Positions 53,262 through 61,828 of a stretch of DNA of 64,000 nt are shown in pieces. The notes below the pieces were generated by a model that searched no databases, was not told the origin of the DNA, and saw only the letters and a list, made by a program, of their open reading frames with translations. Each line of letters opens with the position of its first letter. Positions within the stretch are counted from its first letter, which is position 1. The position numbers were made by a program, and so were the translations under genes. This DNA comes from Actinocatenispora comari. GTDB lineage: Bacteria > Actinomycetota > Actinomycetes > Mycobacteriales > Micromonosporaceae. Location: NCBI RefSeq assembly GCF_017312725.1, contig NZ_BOPO01000028.1, forward strand, positions 53,811 to 117,810, written 5' to 3'.

Positions 53262-54361
53262 TGGCGGAGCGACGCAGCAGGGCCCGTACCGCCGGGCTGG
53301 TGGGCGCGGCCGTGGGTGCCGCGGCGGCCGGCGTCGCCGGCGGGCTCGCGGTGCGGGCGCTGCTGACCCGGCGCGATCGCGCGCCGGCCCCGGTCGACCC
53401 GTACGCGGACGAGCCGTTCGACGCGCTGCCGGCGGACGCGGAGCTGGTCGTCACCACCGACGAGGGTGTCGACCTGCACGTCGAGGTGGTGGAGCCGTCG
53501 GGGCGCGGTGCGCCGGCGCTGACCGTGGTGTTCGTGCACGGGTACGCGCTGGATTCCGGCACGTTCCACTTCCAGCGCCGGGCGTTGACCGAGCTGACCT
53601 CGCCGCGGCTGCGGATCGTCGCGTACGACCAGCCGGGGCACGGGCGGTCCGGCCGGCTGCCGGCCGGCGAGTACTCGATCGACGCGCTCGGCGGCGCGCT
53701 GTGGCGGGTGATCGAGGAGGTGGCGCCGGACGGTCCGCTGGCGCTGGTCGGGCACTCGATGGGCGGCATGACCATCATGGCGCTGGCCGAGCGGCACCCG
53801 GAGCTGTTCGAGGCGGGCGGCCGGGTGCGCGCGGTCGCGTTCGTCTCCACCTCGGCCGGCGAGCTGGCCGGGGTTCCGTTGGGGCTGCCCAAATTGCTGC
53901 CGCGGGCGAGCCTGCTGCCGGCGCTGGCGAACGCGGCGAAGCTGACCCCGGGCATCATCGACCGGGCCCGCGGCGCCGCCGGCGACATCGCGTACCTGCT
54001 GACCCGGCGGTACGGGTTCGCCGGCGCGACGCCGAGCCCGGCGGTGGTGAAGTACGTGGAGCGGATGAACGCGCGTACCTCGGTCGAGTCGATCGCCGGC
54101 TACGTCAAGACGCTGTACGAGCACCGCCGCTACCGCGCGCTGGAAGCCTTGCGGCAGACCAGGGTCCTGGTGATCGCCGGCGACAAGGACGTGTTCACGC
54201 CGCTGTCGCACGCGCAGGAGATCACCCGGCTGCTGCCGAACGCGACGCTGCTGGTGTTGCCGGACGCGGGCCACATGGCGCTGCTGGAGTATCCGGACGC
54301 GGTCACCGAACCGCTGCGCGTGCTGCTGGTGGCAGCAGCGAAGAAGAGGAGTACCACGTGA
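53261..54361 (+). CDS. Alpha/beta hydrolase with N-terminal membrane or glycine-zipper segment
   Basis: 366 residues from the ATG that overlaps the alr stop. Residues 8-35 form a Gly/Ala segment (AGLVGAAVGAAAAGVAGGLAV) that may be a membrane anchor. The hydrolase domain has the oxyanion motif FVHGYALDSG, YDQPGHGRS, the nucleophile LVGHSMGGM (Ser near 166), the acid AGDKDVFTPL (Asp near 307) and the base PDAGHMALLE (His near 334). It is always found between alr and tsaE in related genomes, as I recall, but its substrate is unknown. It overlaps tsaE by 4 bases. Confidence 0.87.
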   Translation: MAERRSRARTAGLVGAAVGAAAAGVAGGLAVRALLTRRDRAPAPVDPYADEPFDALPADAELVVTTDEGVDLHVEVVEPSGRGAPALTVVFVHGYALDSGTFHFQRRALTELTSPRLRIVAYDQPGHGRSGRLPAGEYSIDALGGALWRVIEEVAPDGPLALVGHSMGGMTIMALAERHPELFEAGGRVRAVAFVSTSAGELAGVPLGLPKLLPRASLLPALANAAKLTPGIIDRARGAAGDIAYLLTRRYGFAGATPSPAVVKYVERMNARTSVESIAGYVKTLYEHRRYRALEALRQTRVLVIAGDKDVFTPLSHAQEITRLLPNATLLVLPDAGHMALLEYPDAVTEPLRVLLVAAAKKRSTT

Positions 54362-54831
54362 TCGACACCGTCCACCATGAACTGTCCACTGTGGACGACA
54401 CGCGGCGGTTCGGCGAGCGGCTGGCCCGGCTGCTGCGCGCCGGCGACCTGGTCGTGCTGGTGGGGCCGCTCGGCGCCGGCAAGACCGCGCTGACCCAGGG
54501 CATCGGCGTCGGCCTGGGGGTGCGCGGCGACGTCACCAGCCCCACGTTCGTGATCTCCCGGGTGCACCCGCCGGACCCGGCCCGTGGCGGCAGGCTGCCG
54601 CTGGTGCACGTCGACGCGTACCGGCTGGGTGGCGCGCTGGAGGTCGACGACCTGGACCTGGACGCCAGTACCGAGGAGTCGGTGACGGTGGTGGAGTGGG
54701 GTCAGGGGCTGGTCGAGCAGCTCGCGGACGCGCACCTGGAGGTGCGCATCGACCGCCGCGACGACGACACCCGTACGGTCACCCTGCTCCCGCACGCCGG
54801 CGACTGGCCGGACCGCCTGGCGAGCTTCTGA
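54358..54831 (+). CDS. tsaE: tRNA t6A biosynthesis ATPase TsaE
   Basis: ATPase that supports TsaB and TsaD in forming N6-threonylcarbamoyladenosine at position 37 of ANN-decoding tRNAs. The 157-residue product has Walker A GPLGAGKTALTQGI (about residues 37-50), SPTFVISR (switch region) and VHVDAYRL. GTG overlaps the hydrolase stop. It ends 2 bases from the opposing stop of the small Lsr2-like gene. Confidence 0.95.
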   Translation: MIDTVHHELSTVDDTRRFGERLARLLRAGDLVVLVGPLGAGKTALTQGIGVGLGVRGDVTSPTFVISRVHPPDPARGGRLPLVHVDAYRLGGALEVDDLDLDASTEESVTVVEWGQGLVEQLADAHLEVRIDRRDDDTRTVTLLPHAGDWPDRLASF

Positions 54832-54833
54832 GC

Positions 54834-55004
54834 TCAGGCCCCTGCCGGCGGCTTGTCGCAGTCGGCGTCCCCGGTCAGGTCGTCGACCGGCGGGAACTGC
54901 GCGTGATACGCGGCGACGGCCTCCGCCGGGATGCGCCGCCGTTCGTCGATGTCGTAACCGTTGTCTCGCAACCATTGCCGGATCGGCGGGGGTTCCTCCG
55001 TCAT
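54834..55004 (-). CDS. Small Lsr2-tail-like DNA-binding protein
   Basis: 56 residues, starting MTEEPPPIRQWLRDNGYDID and continuing ERRRIPAEAVAAYHAQFP. This matches the C-terminal AT-hook-like DNA-binding domain of Lsr2 (pattern IRxWARxNGxxVxxRGRIPAxVxxAYxAA), but the Lsr2 dimerisation domain is absent. GAGG lies 6 bases upstream of the ATG. The last 14 residues are acidic and Pro-rich. It lies between tsaE and tsaB on the opposite strand, stop to stop with tsaE. If expressed it could bind DNA as a monomer or interfere with Lsr2. Too short for routine ORF calling. Confidence 0.7.
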   Translation of the reverse strand: MTEEPPPIRQWLRDNGYDIDERRRIPAEAVAAYHAQFPPVDDLTGDADCDKPPAGA

Positions 55005-55179
55005 GAATCCTCGTTCCTGCGACCGATGCGTCGGTTGATGCCGCTCTGTGGTTTTCTGGCCCGATCAGCTTAGAGGTTCTGCCCAGGCCCCTGCACCGGC
55101 CGGGTACCGCGTCGGCCGGCCTCCGGCGCCGCTGCCGCCCAGGTGCGGGGCGGGAAAGCCGGCGAGAGAGGATGGACGG

Positions 55180-55845
55180 GTGCTGGTACTGGGTGTTGAC
55201 ACGGCGACGGCGGCGGTGACCGCGGTGTTCGCCGAGGTGACCGACGACGGCGTACGGGAGTTGGCCACCGAGGTGACCGTGGCCGGGCAGGCGCACGGCG
55301 AGCGGCTCGCGCCGGCGATCGAGACGGTGCTGACCGCGACCGGGCACGCACCCGCCGACCTGTCCGCCGTGGTCGCCGGTACCGGCCCGGGGCCGTTCAC
55401 CGGCCTGCGGGTGGGGCTGGTGACCGCGACCGCGCTCGGCCAGACCCTGGCGATCCCCACCTACGACGTGTGCACGCTGGACGCGCTCGGTGCCGTCGCC
55501 GGCCCGGGCCGGGTGCTGGTCGCCACGGACGCGCGCCGCAAGGAGATCTACTGGGCGAGCTACCTCGACGGGGTCCGGCAGACCGAGCCGGCGGTGGCCA
55601 AGCCGGCCGAGGTCGCCGCCGGGCTGGCCGTCGACCGGGCGGTCGGTGACGGTGCGGCGAAGTACGCGGAGGTGCTCGGCGTGCCGGTGGCCGACGAGCC
55701 GCGCTACCCGGTCGGTACCGCGCTGGTCGCGCTGGCCGCCGACCGGATCCGGGCCGGTGCGCCGACCGAGACGCTGGTGCCGCGGTACCTGCGCCGGCCG
55801 GACGTGACGCCGGCCGCCGCGCCCAAACCGGTCTCGACCCGGTGA
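55180..55845 (+). CDS. tsaB: tRNA t6A biosynthesis protein TsaB
   Basis: Partner of TsaD in t6A formation. The 221-residue product starts at GTG (VLVLGVDTATAAVTAVFAEV) with GAGAGAGGA 8 bases upstream. GTGPGPFTGLRVGLVTATALG and VATDARRKEIYWASY are typical. The ASKHA-fold ATP motif is degenerate, as normal for TsaB. It precedes rimI by 28 bases. Confidence 0.94.
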   Translation: MLVLGVDTATAAVTAVFAEVTDDGVRELATEVTVAGQAHGERLAPAIETVLTATGHAPADLSAVVAGTGPGPFTGLRVGLVTATALGQTLAIPTYDVCTLDALGAVAGPGRVLVATDARRKEIYWASYLDGVRQTEPAVAKPAEVAAGLAVDRAVGDGAAKYAEVLGVPVADEPRYPVGTALVALAADRIRAGAPTETLVPRYLRRPDVTPAAAPKPVSTR

Positions 55846-55873
55846 GCCGGTGCGACCGGGTGGGTCGGGAGCC

Positions 55874-56332
55874 GTGACCGAGCCGCAGATCGAGCGGTTG
55901 CGCTGGTGGCACATCCGCGACCTGCTGCCGATCGAGGATGACCTGTTCGGCCCGGAGCGGTGGAGCGCGGCGATGTTCTGGAGCGAGCTCGCCGCCGGCC
56001 ACTACTACCGGATCGCCCGCGACGCCACCGGCATCGTCGGCTATGCCGGGCTCGCCGCCACCGGGCCGGACGAGGCGTGGATCCAGAACATCGCGGTACG
56101 CCGGGACCGGCAGCGCGCCGGAGTCGGCCGGGCCCTGCTCGACGACCTGCTCGCCGAGGCCGACCGGCGCGGCGCGACGCACGTGCTGCTGGAGGTCGCG
56201 GTCGACAACGACCCGGCCCTGGCGCTGTACCGCCGGTACGGGTTCGTCGAGGTCGGTCGGCGCCGCGGCTACTACCAGCCGAGCAACACCGATGCGTTGG
56301 TGATGAGAAGAGAGGGTTCGGGCCGTGAGTGA
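55874..56332 (+). CDS. rimI: Ribosomal protein alanine N-acetyltransferase RimI
   Basis: Acetylates the N-terminus of ribosomal protein S18 in Escherichia coli. The 152-residue product ([20 protein letters not shown]) has the acetyl-CoA motif [22 protein letters not shown] (about residues 78-99), [20 protein letters not shown], and the end [22 protein letters not shown] at 55874 is chosen by similarity; GTG at 55850 is an alternative. tsaB-rimI-tsaD is a conserved trio. Confidence 0.93.
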   Translation: MTEPQIERLRWWHIRDLLPIEDDLFGPERWSAAMFWSELAAGHYYRIARDATGIVGYAGLAATGPDEAWIQNIAVRRDRQRAGVGRALLDDLLAEADRRGATHVLLEVAVDNDPALALYRRYGFVEVGRRRGYYQPSNTDALVMRREGSGRE

Positions 56333-56384
56333 GCGAACCGTCGGCATCGCGTCGCGGAGCCGCGCCGGCGAAGGGGGGACGGCG

Positions 56385-57452
56385 ATGAGCGTCGACGAGC
56401 CGTTGGTGCTGGGCATCGAGACGTCGTGCGACGAGACCGGGATCGGCGTGGTGCGCGGTACCACGCTGCTCGCCGATGCGGTCGCTTCCAGCATGTCCGA
56501 GCACGCCAGGTACGGCGGGGTGGTGCCGGAGGTGGCCAGCCGGGCGCACCTGGCGGCGATGGCCGGCACCATGCGCGAGGCGCTCGACACCGCCGGGGTA
56601 CGACTGTCCGACGTGGACGCCGTCGCGGTCACCGCGGGCCCGGGGCTGGCCGGCGCGCTGCTGGTCGGCGTCGCCGCGGCGAAGGCGTACGCGCTGGCCG
56701 CGAACAAGCCGCTGTACGGGGTGAACCACCTGTCCGCGCACGTCGCGGTGGACACCCTGGAGCACGGCCCGCTGCCCGAGCCGGCGATCGCGATGCTGGT
56801 GTCCGGCGGGCACTCCTCGCTGCTGATGGTGGAGGACCTGGCCGGCCGGGTCGAGCCGCTCGGCGCGACCATCGACGACGCGGCCGGCGAGGCGTTCGAC
56901 AAGGTGGCCCGGCTGCTCGGGCTGCCGTTCCCGGGCGGCCCGCCGATCGACAAGGCCGCCCGCGACGGCGACCCGGTCGCGATCGACTTCCCGCGCGGTC
57001 TCACCTCGCCCCGCGACCTGCAGCGGCACCGGTTCGACTTCTCCTTCTCCGGGCTCAAGACCGCGGTGGCCCGCTGGGTGGAGGCGCGGGAACGCTCCGG
57101 CGAGCCGGTACCGGTCGACGACGTCGCCGCCTCCTTCCAGGAGGCGGTCTGTGACGTGCTGTCCCGCAAGGCGATCGACGCCTGCCGCAGCAACGGGATC
57201 GACACGCTGCTGATCGGCGGCGGGGTGGCGGCGAACTCGCGGCTGCGGGCGATGGCCACCGAACGCGCCGAGCGGTACGGGATCCGGGTCCGGGTGCCGA
57301 GGCCGAAGCTGTGCACCGACAACGGGGCGATGGTCGCCGCGCTGGGGTCGCATCTCGTCGCCGCCGCGGTGCCACCGTCCACACTGGACATCCCGGCCGA
57401 CTCGTCGCTTCCGGTGACCACGGTGTCGCTGGCGAACCGGATCGGAGCCTAG
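56385..57452 (+). CDS. tsaD: tRNA N6-adenosine threonylcarbamoyltransferase TsaD
   Basis: Catalyses the last step of t6A modification with TsaB and TsaE. The 355-residue product from the ATG ([21 protein letters not shown]) has AAGGGGGG 7 bases upstream. The metal ligands HLSAH (about 116-120) and [11 protein letters not shown] are present, as are SGGHSSL and [10 protein letters not shown]. The TAG stop lies at the edge of the following MITE-like element, which supplies it. An in-frame GTG at 56325 overlaps the rimI end and is less likely. Confidence 0.95.
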   Translation: MSVDEPLVLGIETSCDETGIGVVRGTTLLADAVASSMSEHARYGGVVPEVASRAHLAAMAGTMREALDTAGVRLSDVDAVAVTAGPGLAGALLVGVAAAKAYALAANKPLYGVNHLSAHVAVDTLEHGPLPEPAIAMLVSGGHSSLLMVEDLAGRVEPLGATIDDAAGEAFDKVARLLGLPFPGGPPIDKAARDGDPVAIDFPRGLTSPRDLQRHRFDFSFSGLKTAVARWVEARERSGEPVPVDDVAASFQEAVCDVLSRKAIDACRSNGIDTLLIGGGVAANSRLRAMATERAERYGIRVRVPRPKLCTDNGAMVAALGSHLVAAAVPPSTLDIPADSSLPVTTVSLANRIGA

Positions 57453-57606
57453 AGGTCATGACAGGATGGACCGTCGGCGCCTGTCGGACCCAGGACGACG
57501 CTGCCGGCGTTGTCGGCACGAGCGCACACGACACCGGTGTGCACTCGCACCTCCGCCCGGGCAGCCCTGCCCTGAGCCTCGACAGCCATCCTGTCAGGAC
57601 GTCTAG
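57449..57606. mobile_element. 158-bp MITE-like element with 21-base inverted ends
   Basis: Bases 57449-57469 and 57586-57606 are imperfect inverted repeats, 19 of 21 matching, both with CTAG at the outer edge (CTAGAGGTCATGACAGGATG and CTAGACGTCCTGACAGGATG from the inside of each end, final G omitted). Between them lie hairpins such as GCACAC/GTGTGC. The element fills the tsaD-57607 gap exactly: its left edge supplies the tsaD stop and its right edge touches the next ATG. CTAG on both sides could be a target duplication of the IS5 type. It could also be a structured RNA acting as a leader. Confidence 0.6.
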
Positions 57607-57870
57607 ATGATCGTCCGGATGTGGGAGGCGAAGGCGCACCCGGCCGAGTTCGCCGAACTGCTCGACTGGGTGTACGAGGCGGTCGTGCCGGCGCTCGCGG
57701 TGGCGCCGGGTCACCTGGGTACCGAGGTGTTCCGGTCCGGCGACGAGCGGATCGTGGTGCTCTCCCGCTGGCGCGACCTGCCGGCGGAGATCGCCGAGCC
57801 GCCGGCGCGGCTGGTGCCCCGGCCGCCGCACTCCTGGGACTTCGTCCCGGTCGACCGCGACGGCGCCTGA
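57607..57870 (+). CDS. Small antibiotic-biosynthesis-monooxygenase-like protein
   Basis: 87 residues: MIVRMWEAKAHPAEFAELLDWVYEAVVPALAVAPGHLG, then TEVFRSGDERIVVLSRWRDLP. The pattern (beta-strand, helix, APGHLG, RWRD) matches the dimeric ferredoxin-like ABM fold. No signature for a specific role. The start codon is at the edge of the inverted-repeat element, and the ribosome binding site (AGGACG) lies inside its right arm, so folding of the arm could hide it. Confidence 0.7.
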   Translation: MIVRMWEAKAHPAEFAELLDWVYEAVVPALAVAPGHLGTEVFRSGDERIVVLSRWRDLPAEIAEPPARLVPRPPHSWDFVPVDRDGA

Positions 57871-57935
57871 CCTCGGCCGACCGCGCTGACCTCCGTTCGG
57901 ACGGGCCCGCGGGCCCGGGACGCCTCGGTGCGGCG

Positions 57936-58634
57936 TCAGCGGTCCTCGTCCGGTACCAGGTGGTCGAGCAGCGTGGGCAGCTCGGCGAGGCTTTCGACCC
58001 GGGGGCCGGTCCAGCCGGCGGTGTCCGCCCAGGGGTCGGCGATCGCGGTGTCGGCCAGTACCGTCGGCAGCCCCAGCGCCGTCGCCCCGGGCAGCTCGCC
58101 GCTCGCGCCGTCGCCGACGAACGCGCAGGAGGTCGGCGGCAGGTTCAGCGCCACCACGGCGGCCAGGTAGGCGCGCGGGTCCGGCTTGGCGTGGCCGAGC
58201 GTGCTGGAGAACACCGCCAGTTCGAACCGGTCGACGAACTCGGTCTCCCGCCACAGCAGCGGCACCTCGGCGCTGCAGTTGGTCACCAGCGCGAGGCGCC
58301 AACCCTTGGCGCGCAAGGCATCCAGCGCATCCAGCACGCCCGGGGCCGGGTGCAGCTGGCGCCGGGCCAGGGCGAGCCGCTGCCGGACCGCGCTGTCGAC
58401 CGCGGCGGCGGTGGGTCGGCCACCGACCCGCTCGGCGAGGGTACGCATCGTCTCGGCCAGGTCGCCGAGGTGGCCGGTGAACCGGTCCTTGCGGCTGGCC
58501 CGTACCTCGGCGGCGAACCGCTCCGGATCGACGCCGAGCACCGCGGAGATCCGCCGGGACACCTCGTCCCGCTGCACCGTGGTGTCGCCGGGCACCAGCG
58601 TGCCGAACAGGTCGAACAGAATCGCGCGCGTCAC
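57936..58634 (-). CDS. HAD-family hydrolase (subfamily IA)
   Basis: 232 residues from a GTG. The nucleophile motif is FDLFGTL (Asp8). In motif II the threonine is in VTNCSAE, the motif III lysine is in GHAKPDPRAYLAAV, and motif IV is FVGDGASGELPGATALG. The cap is helical. Members dephosphorylate small phosphoesters; substrate unknown. It is convergent with the small gene 57607 and is followed by a GNAT gene on the same strand. Confidence 0.88.
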   Translation of the reverse strand: MTRAILFDLFGTLVPGDTTVQRDEVSRRISAVLGVDPERFAAEVRASRKDRFTGHLGDLAETMRTLAERVGGRPTAAAVDSAVRQRLALARRQLHPAPGVLDALDALRAKGWRLALVTNCSAEVPLLWRETEFVDRFELAVFSSTLGHAKPDPRAYLAAVVALNLPPTSCAFVGDGASGELPGATALGLPTVLADTAIADPWADTAGWTGPRVESLAELPTLLDHLVPDEDR

Positions 58635-58719
58635 GCCCGCACGCTACCGTGGCCGGCCGCGACTCGTCCGGGCCAGGGCCGGCGACAGGGCCGTCCGGGT
58701 CGCGGTTGCCGACGAGCTG

Positions 58720-59604
58720 TCAGGCCGGCGCGGGCCAGTAGGAGCGGCGTTCGGCCACGGCGGTGAAGCCGAGCGCGCGGTACAGGGCGACCGCGGGGCG
58801 GTTGGAGACCGGCGTGAGGACAGCGACGCCGGTGGCGCCGAGCCGGGCGAGCCGGCGGAACGCCTCGGCGATCACCGCGCTGGCGTGACCGCGGCGGCGG
58901 TGCTCCGGATGCGTACCGGCCGGTTCGAGCAGCGCGGTGCCGCCCGGCGGGCCGAGCCAGGCCAGGCAGAACGCGGTGATCCGGTCGTCCACGGCGCCGA
59001 CCAGGTCGAGCTCGGCGCGGTAGTCGGGCACCGCGCGCAGCCGCCGGTACCGCTCGGGCGTCAGGGACGAGCCGGGGAACGCGGCGTGCTGCACCGCCAC
59101 CCGTTGCGGCGCGTCGGCGGCCCGGAACGCCCGTACCGTCGGCTCGGCCGGGCGTTCGGCCGCAGTGCCGGGCAGTGGCCGCCACAGGTGCAGCCAGATG
59201 TCCGGGTCCGGTTCGTACCCGGCGGCGAGCAGCGCGCGGGTCAGCGCGCCGGGGCCGGGCGGCGGGTCGATCCAAGGGCCGCCACCGGCACGGTCCAGCC
59301 GGCGGGACAGGTCGGCGAGCACTGCGTCGGCCAGCGTCGAGTCGTGCAGGTACGCGGGGTTGACGGCGCACCGGGCGCTGCCCGGCTGGTCGCACAGGAT
59401 CACCGCGGCCGGACGCCCGGTCGCGTCCCACCAGACCCGGATCTGCTCGTCCCGGATCGCCGGCTCGAACCGCAGCGCCCAGCCGAGGTCACCGGCCTGC
59501 AACTGCCACCCGCAGCCGGCCGACGGTTCCCAGGCGCGCAGCGACGCCAGCACCGTGCCGGCCTCCCGGTCGGTCAACCGGCGCCGGGTGAACCCCGTAT
59601 CCAC
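58720..59604 (-). CDS. GNAT-family N-acetyltransferase
   Basis: 294 residues from the GTG giving MDTGFTRRRLTDREAGTVL. The C-terminal 150 residues form a complete GNAT domain with LLEPAGTHPEHRRRGHASAVIAEAFRRLARLG as acetyl-CoA site (about residues 212-243) and RPAVALYRALGFTAVAERRSYW. The first 140 residues are a second, degenerate domain typical of two-domain GNATs. Substrate unknown. The open frame upstream is longer but lacks family likeness. It is divergent from the ABC exporter. Confidence 0.85.
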   Translation of the reverse strand: MDTGFTRRRLTDREAGTVLASLRAWEPSAGCGWQLQAGDLGWALRFEPAIRDEQIRVWWDATGRPAAVILCDQPGSARCAVNPAYLHDSTLADAVLADLSRRLDRAGGGPWIDPPPGPGALTRALLAAGYEPDPDIWLHLWRPLPGTAAERPAEPTVRAFRAADAPQRVAVQHAAFPGSSLTPERYRRLRAVPDYRAELDLVGAVDDRITAFCLAWLGPPGGTALLEPAGTHPEHRRRGHASAVIAEAFRRLARLGATGVAVLTPVSNRPAVALYRALGFTAVAERRSYWPAPA

Positions 59605-59899
59605 GAAACGGCACCCTATGTGCCGGTGCCCCGGCGCGCGGTACGCAAATCGCCGAACTGTGTCGCACGGCGCACCGATTCGACCGAACGGCGGATCCGC
59701 CGGGGCGCGGCGCCTGCGGCCCGAGCACCGCCGTCGATGACGGTGCGTGTCTCTCGCCGGCACCGATGATGACGGTACGTGCACCCCACCCGCACCGTCG
59801 ACGGCTCGGGTGGCGGCTCGGCGCCGGCCTCGGGCCGGGCCGGGTACCTCGGGAAACTCGGTCGCGGAGGCGGTCGGTGCGGCCGTAGCGTCGAGGGTC

Positions 59900-61828
59900 G
59901 TGCGTCGACTGCCCCTCGCCGATCCCGGCATTCCGGTACACCGCTCACCGGCCGCGTACCTGCGCTGGCTGGTGCGCAAGCAGGCCGGCACGATCCTCGT
60001 CGCGATGTGCTTCGGCATCGCCTGGATGCTTGCCCAGGCGCTGATGCCGGCCGCGATCGGCCAGGCCATCGACGCCGGCCTCGGCCACCGCGACACCCGC
60101 GCGCTGCTCGACTGGGCCACGGTGCTGTTCGGCCTCGGCGTGGTGCAGGCCGCCGCCGGTGTGATGCGGCACCGGCTCGCGGTGTCCAACTTCCTGACCG
60201 CCGCCTACCGGACCGTGCAGGTGGTGACCCGGCACTCGGTACGGCTCGGCGCGACGCTGCCGAAGCGGGTGGCGACGGGTGAGGTGGTCACCGTCGGCGC
60301 GACCGACATCGCGCAGCTCGGCAACGCGCTGGACATCTCCGGCCGGCTCGCCGGCTCGGTCGTCTCGTTCGTCACCGTGGCGATCATCCTGCTCGCCACC
60401 TCGGTACCGCTCGGGCTGCTGGTGCTGATCGGGGTGCCGGTGCTGGTGCTCGCGATCGGGCCGATGCTCAAGCCGCTGCACCGCCGCCAGCAGGCGCAGC
60501 GGGAACTCGCCGGCGACCTCACCACGTACGCCAACGACATCGTGCACGGCCTGCGGGTGCTGCGCGGCGTCGGCGGCGAGGAGGTCTTCGCCCGGCGCTA
60601 CGCGACCCGGTCGCAGCGGGTACGGGCGGCCGGCTACCGGGTCGCCGGGGTCGAGTCGACCCTGGACGCCACCCAGATCCTGCTGCCCGGCGTCTTCGTC
60701 GTGCTCGTCACCTGGCTCGGCGCCCGGTTCGCGCTCACCGGCGTGATCAGCCCGGGCCAGCTCGTCGCGTTCTACGGGTACGCGGCGTTCCTGGTGCAGC
60801 CGCTGAGCACGCTCACCGAGGCGGCCGACAACCTGACCCGCGGACTGGTCGCGGCCCGCCGGGTGGTGCGCATTCTCGACATCGAGCCGGAGCTGCCCGA
60901 GCCCGAGACCCCCGACCCGGTACCGGACGAGCCGGGCGAGGTGGAGCTGGCCGACGCCGCCTCCGGGGTGCGGATCGCCGCCGGCTCGCTCACCGTACTG
61001 GTGGTGTCCGGGCAGCCGTCCGCCGCGCGGCTCGCCGACCGGCTCGGCCGGTACACGGCCGGTTCGGTGCTGTTCCGTGGGGTACCGCTGGACCGGTTGC
61101 CGACCGCCGAGGTGCGCCGCCGGATCCTGGTGTCCGACACCGGGTCCCGGCTGTTCGCCGGCCCGCTGCGGGCCGAGCTGGACCCGTCCGGCGCGCTGGG
61201 CGACGAGCGGATCCTGGCCGCGCTGGGCGCCGCGTCCGGTGCCGACATCCTGGCCGGCCTGCCGGACGGGCTGGACACCGCGATCGAGGAACGTGGCCGG
61301 TCGGTGTCCGGTGGCCAGCAGCAGCGGCTGGTACTGGCGCGGGCGCTGCTCGCCGACCCGGACGTGCTGATCCTGGTCGAGCCGACCTCCGCGGTCGACG
61401 CGCACACCGAGGCGCGGATCGCCGCCCGGCTGGCCGAGTTCCGTACCGGCCGGACGACGGTGGTGCTGACCGAGAGCCCGCTGCTCGCCGATCGGGCCGA
61501 CACCGTGCTGTTCGTGTCCGACGGCGTGCTCGCCGCCGCCGGCAGCCACGCCGAGCTGCTGGCCGACCCGGCGTATCGCGCGGTGGTGCTGCGCGGCGAG
61601 GACGACGACCGCCCCGGGGCCGCGGCGGACCCTGTCGCCGATGCCGATGCCGATGCCGATGCCGATGCCGATGCCGGGGTCGGGGTTGGGGCGGCCGGTC
61701 GGCGACCGGGTGCCGCGGGGGCCGGCGCGGGCCGGTCCGGGACGGCGGCCGAGGAACGGATCGGGGCAGTGGCCGGCGATCCGACGTTGCCGGCGGAACC
61801 GCGGCGTGCGGCGGAGGTGACGGAATGA
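59900..61828 (+). CDS. ABC exporter subunit with a degenerate ATPase domain
   Basis: 642 residues from a GTG. Six membrane segments (residues 25-300) are followed by one ATP-binding domain. The Walker A region reads VVSGQPSAARLADRL (about 368-382), so the GxxGxGKS/T loop and its lysine are absent. The Walker B region is DVLILVEPTSAVD, where the usual Asp is Val but the Glu remains. The ABC signature VSGGQQQRLVLARALLADPD is intact. The tail is low complexity with six AD repeats. The partner is the next gene. The NBD acts as the non-hydrolysing half of a heterodimer. Substrate unknown. Confidence 0.85.
   Translation: MRRLPLADPGIPVHRSPAAYLRWLVRKQAGTILVAMCFGIAWMLAQALMPAAIGQAIDAGLGHRDTRALLDWATVLFGLGVVQAAAGVMRHRLAVSNFLTAAYRTVQVVTRHSVRLGATLPKRVATGEVVTVGATDIAQLGNALDISGRLAGSVVSFVTVAIILLATSVPLGLLVLIGVPVLVLAIGPMLKPLHRRQQAQRELAGDLTTYANDIVHGLRVLRGVGGEEVFARRYATRSQRVRAAGYRVAGVESTLDATQILLPGVFVVLVTWLGARFALTGVISPGQLVAFYGYAAFLVQPLSTLTEAADNLTRGLVAARRVVRILDIEPELPEPETPDPVPDEPGEVELADAASGVRIAAGSLTVLVVSGQPSAARLADRLGRYTAGSVLFRGVPLDRLPTAEVRRRILVSDTGSRLFAGPLRAELDPSGALGDERILAALGAASGADILAGLPDGLDTAIEERGRSVSGGQQQRLVLARALLADPDVLILVEPTSAVDAHTEARIAARLAEFRTGRTTVVLTESPLLADRADTVLFVSDGVLAAAGSHAELLADPAYRAVVLRGEDDDRPGAAADPVADADADADADADAGVGVGAAGRRPGAAGAGAGRSGTAAEERIGAVAGDPTLPAEPRRAAEVTE
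61637..61672 (+). repeat. Six copies of the hexamer GCCGAT
   Basis: A perfect 36-base microsatellite encoding (Ala-Asp)6 in the C-terminal tail of the exporter subunit. The 6-base unit keeps the frame, so slippage would change tail length only. Confidence 0.85.

Noticed and set aside
61637..61672. Phase-variable switch from the GCCGAT repeat
   Set aside because: The unit is 6 bases, so slippage cannot change the reading frame.
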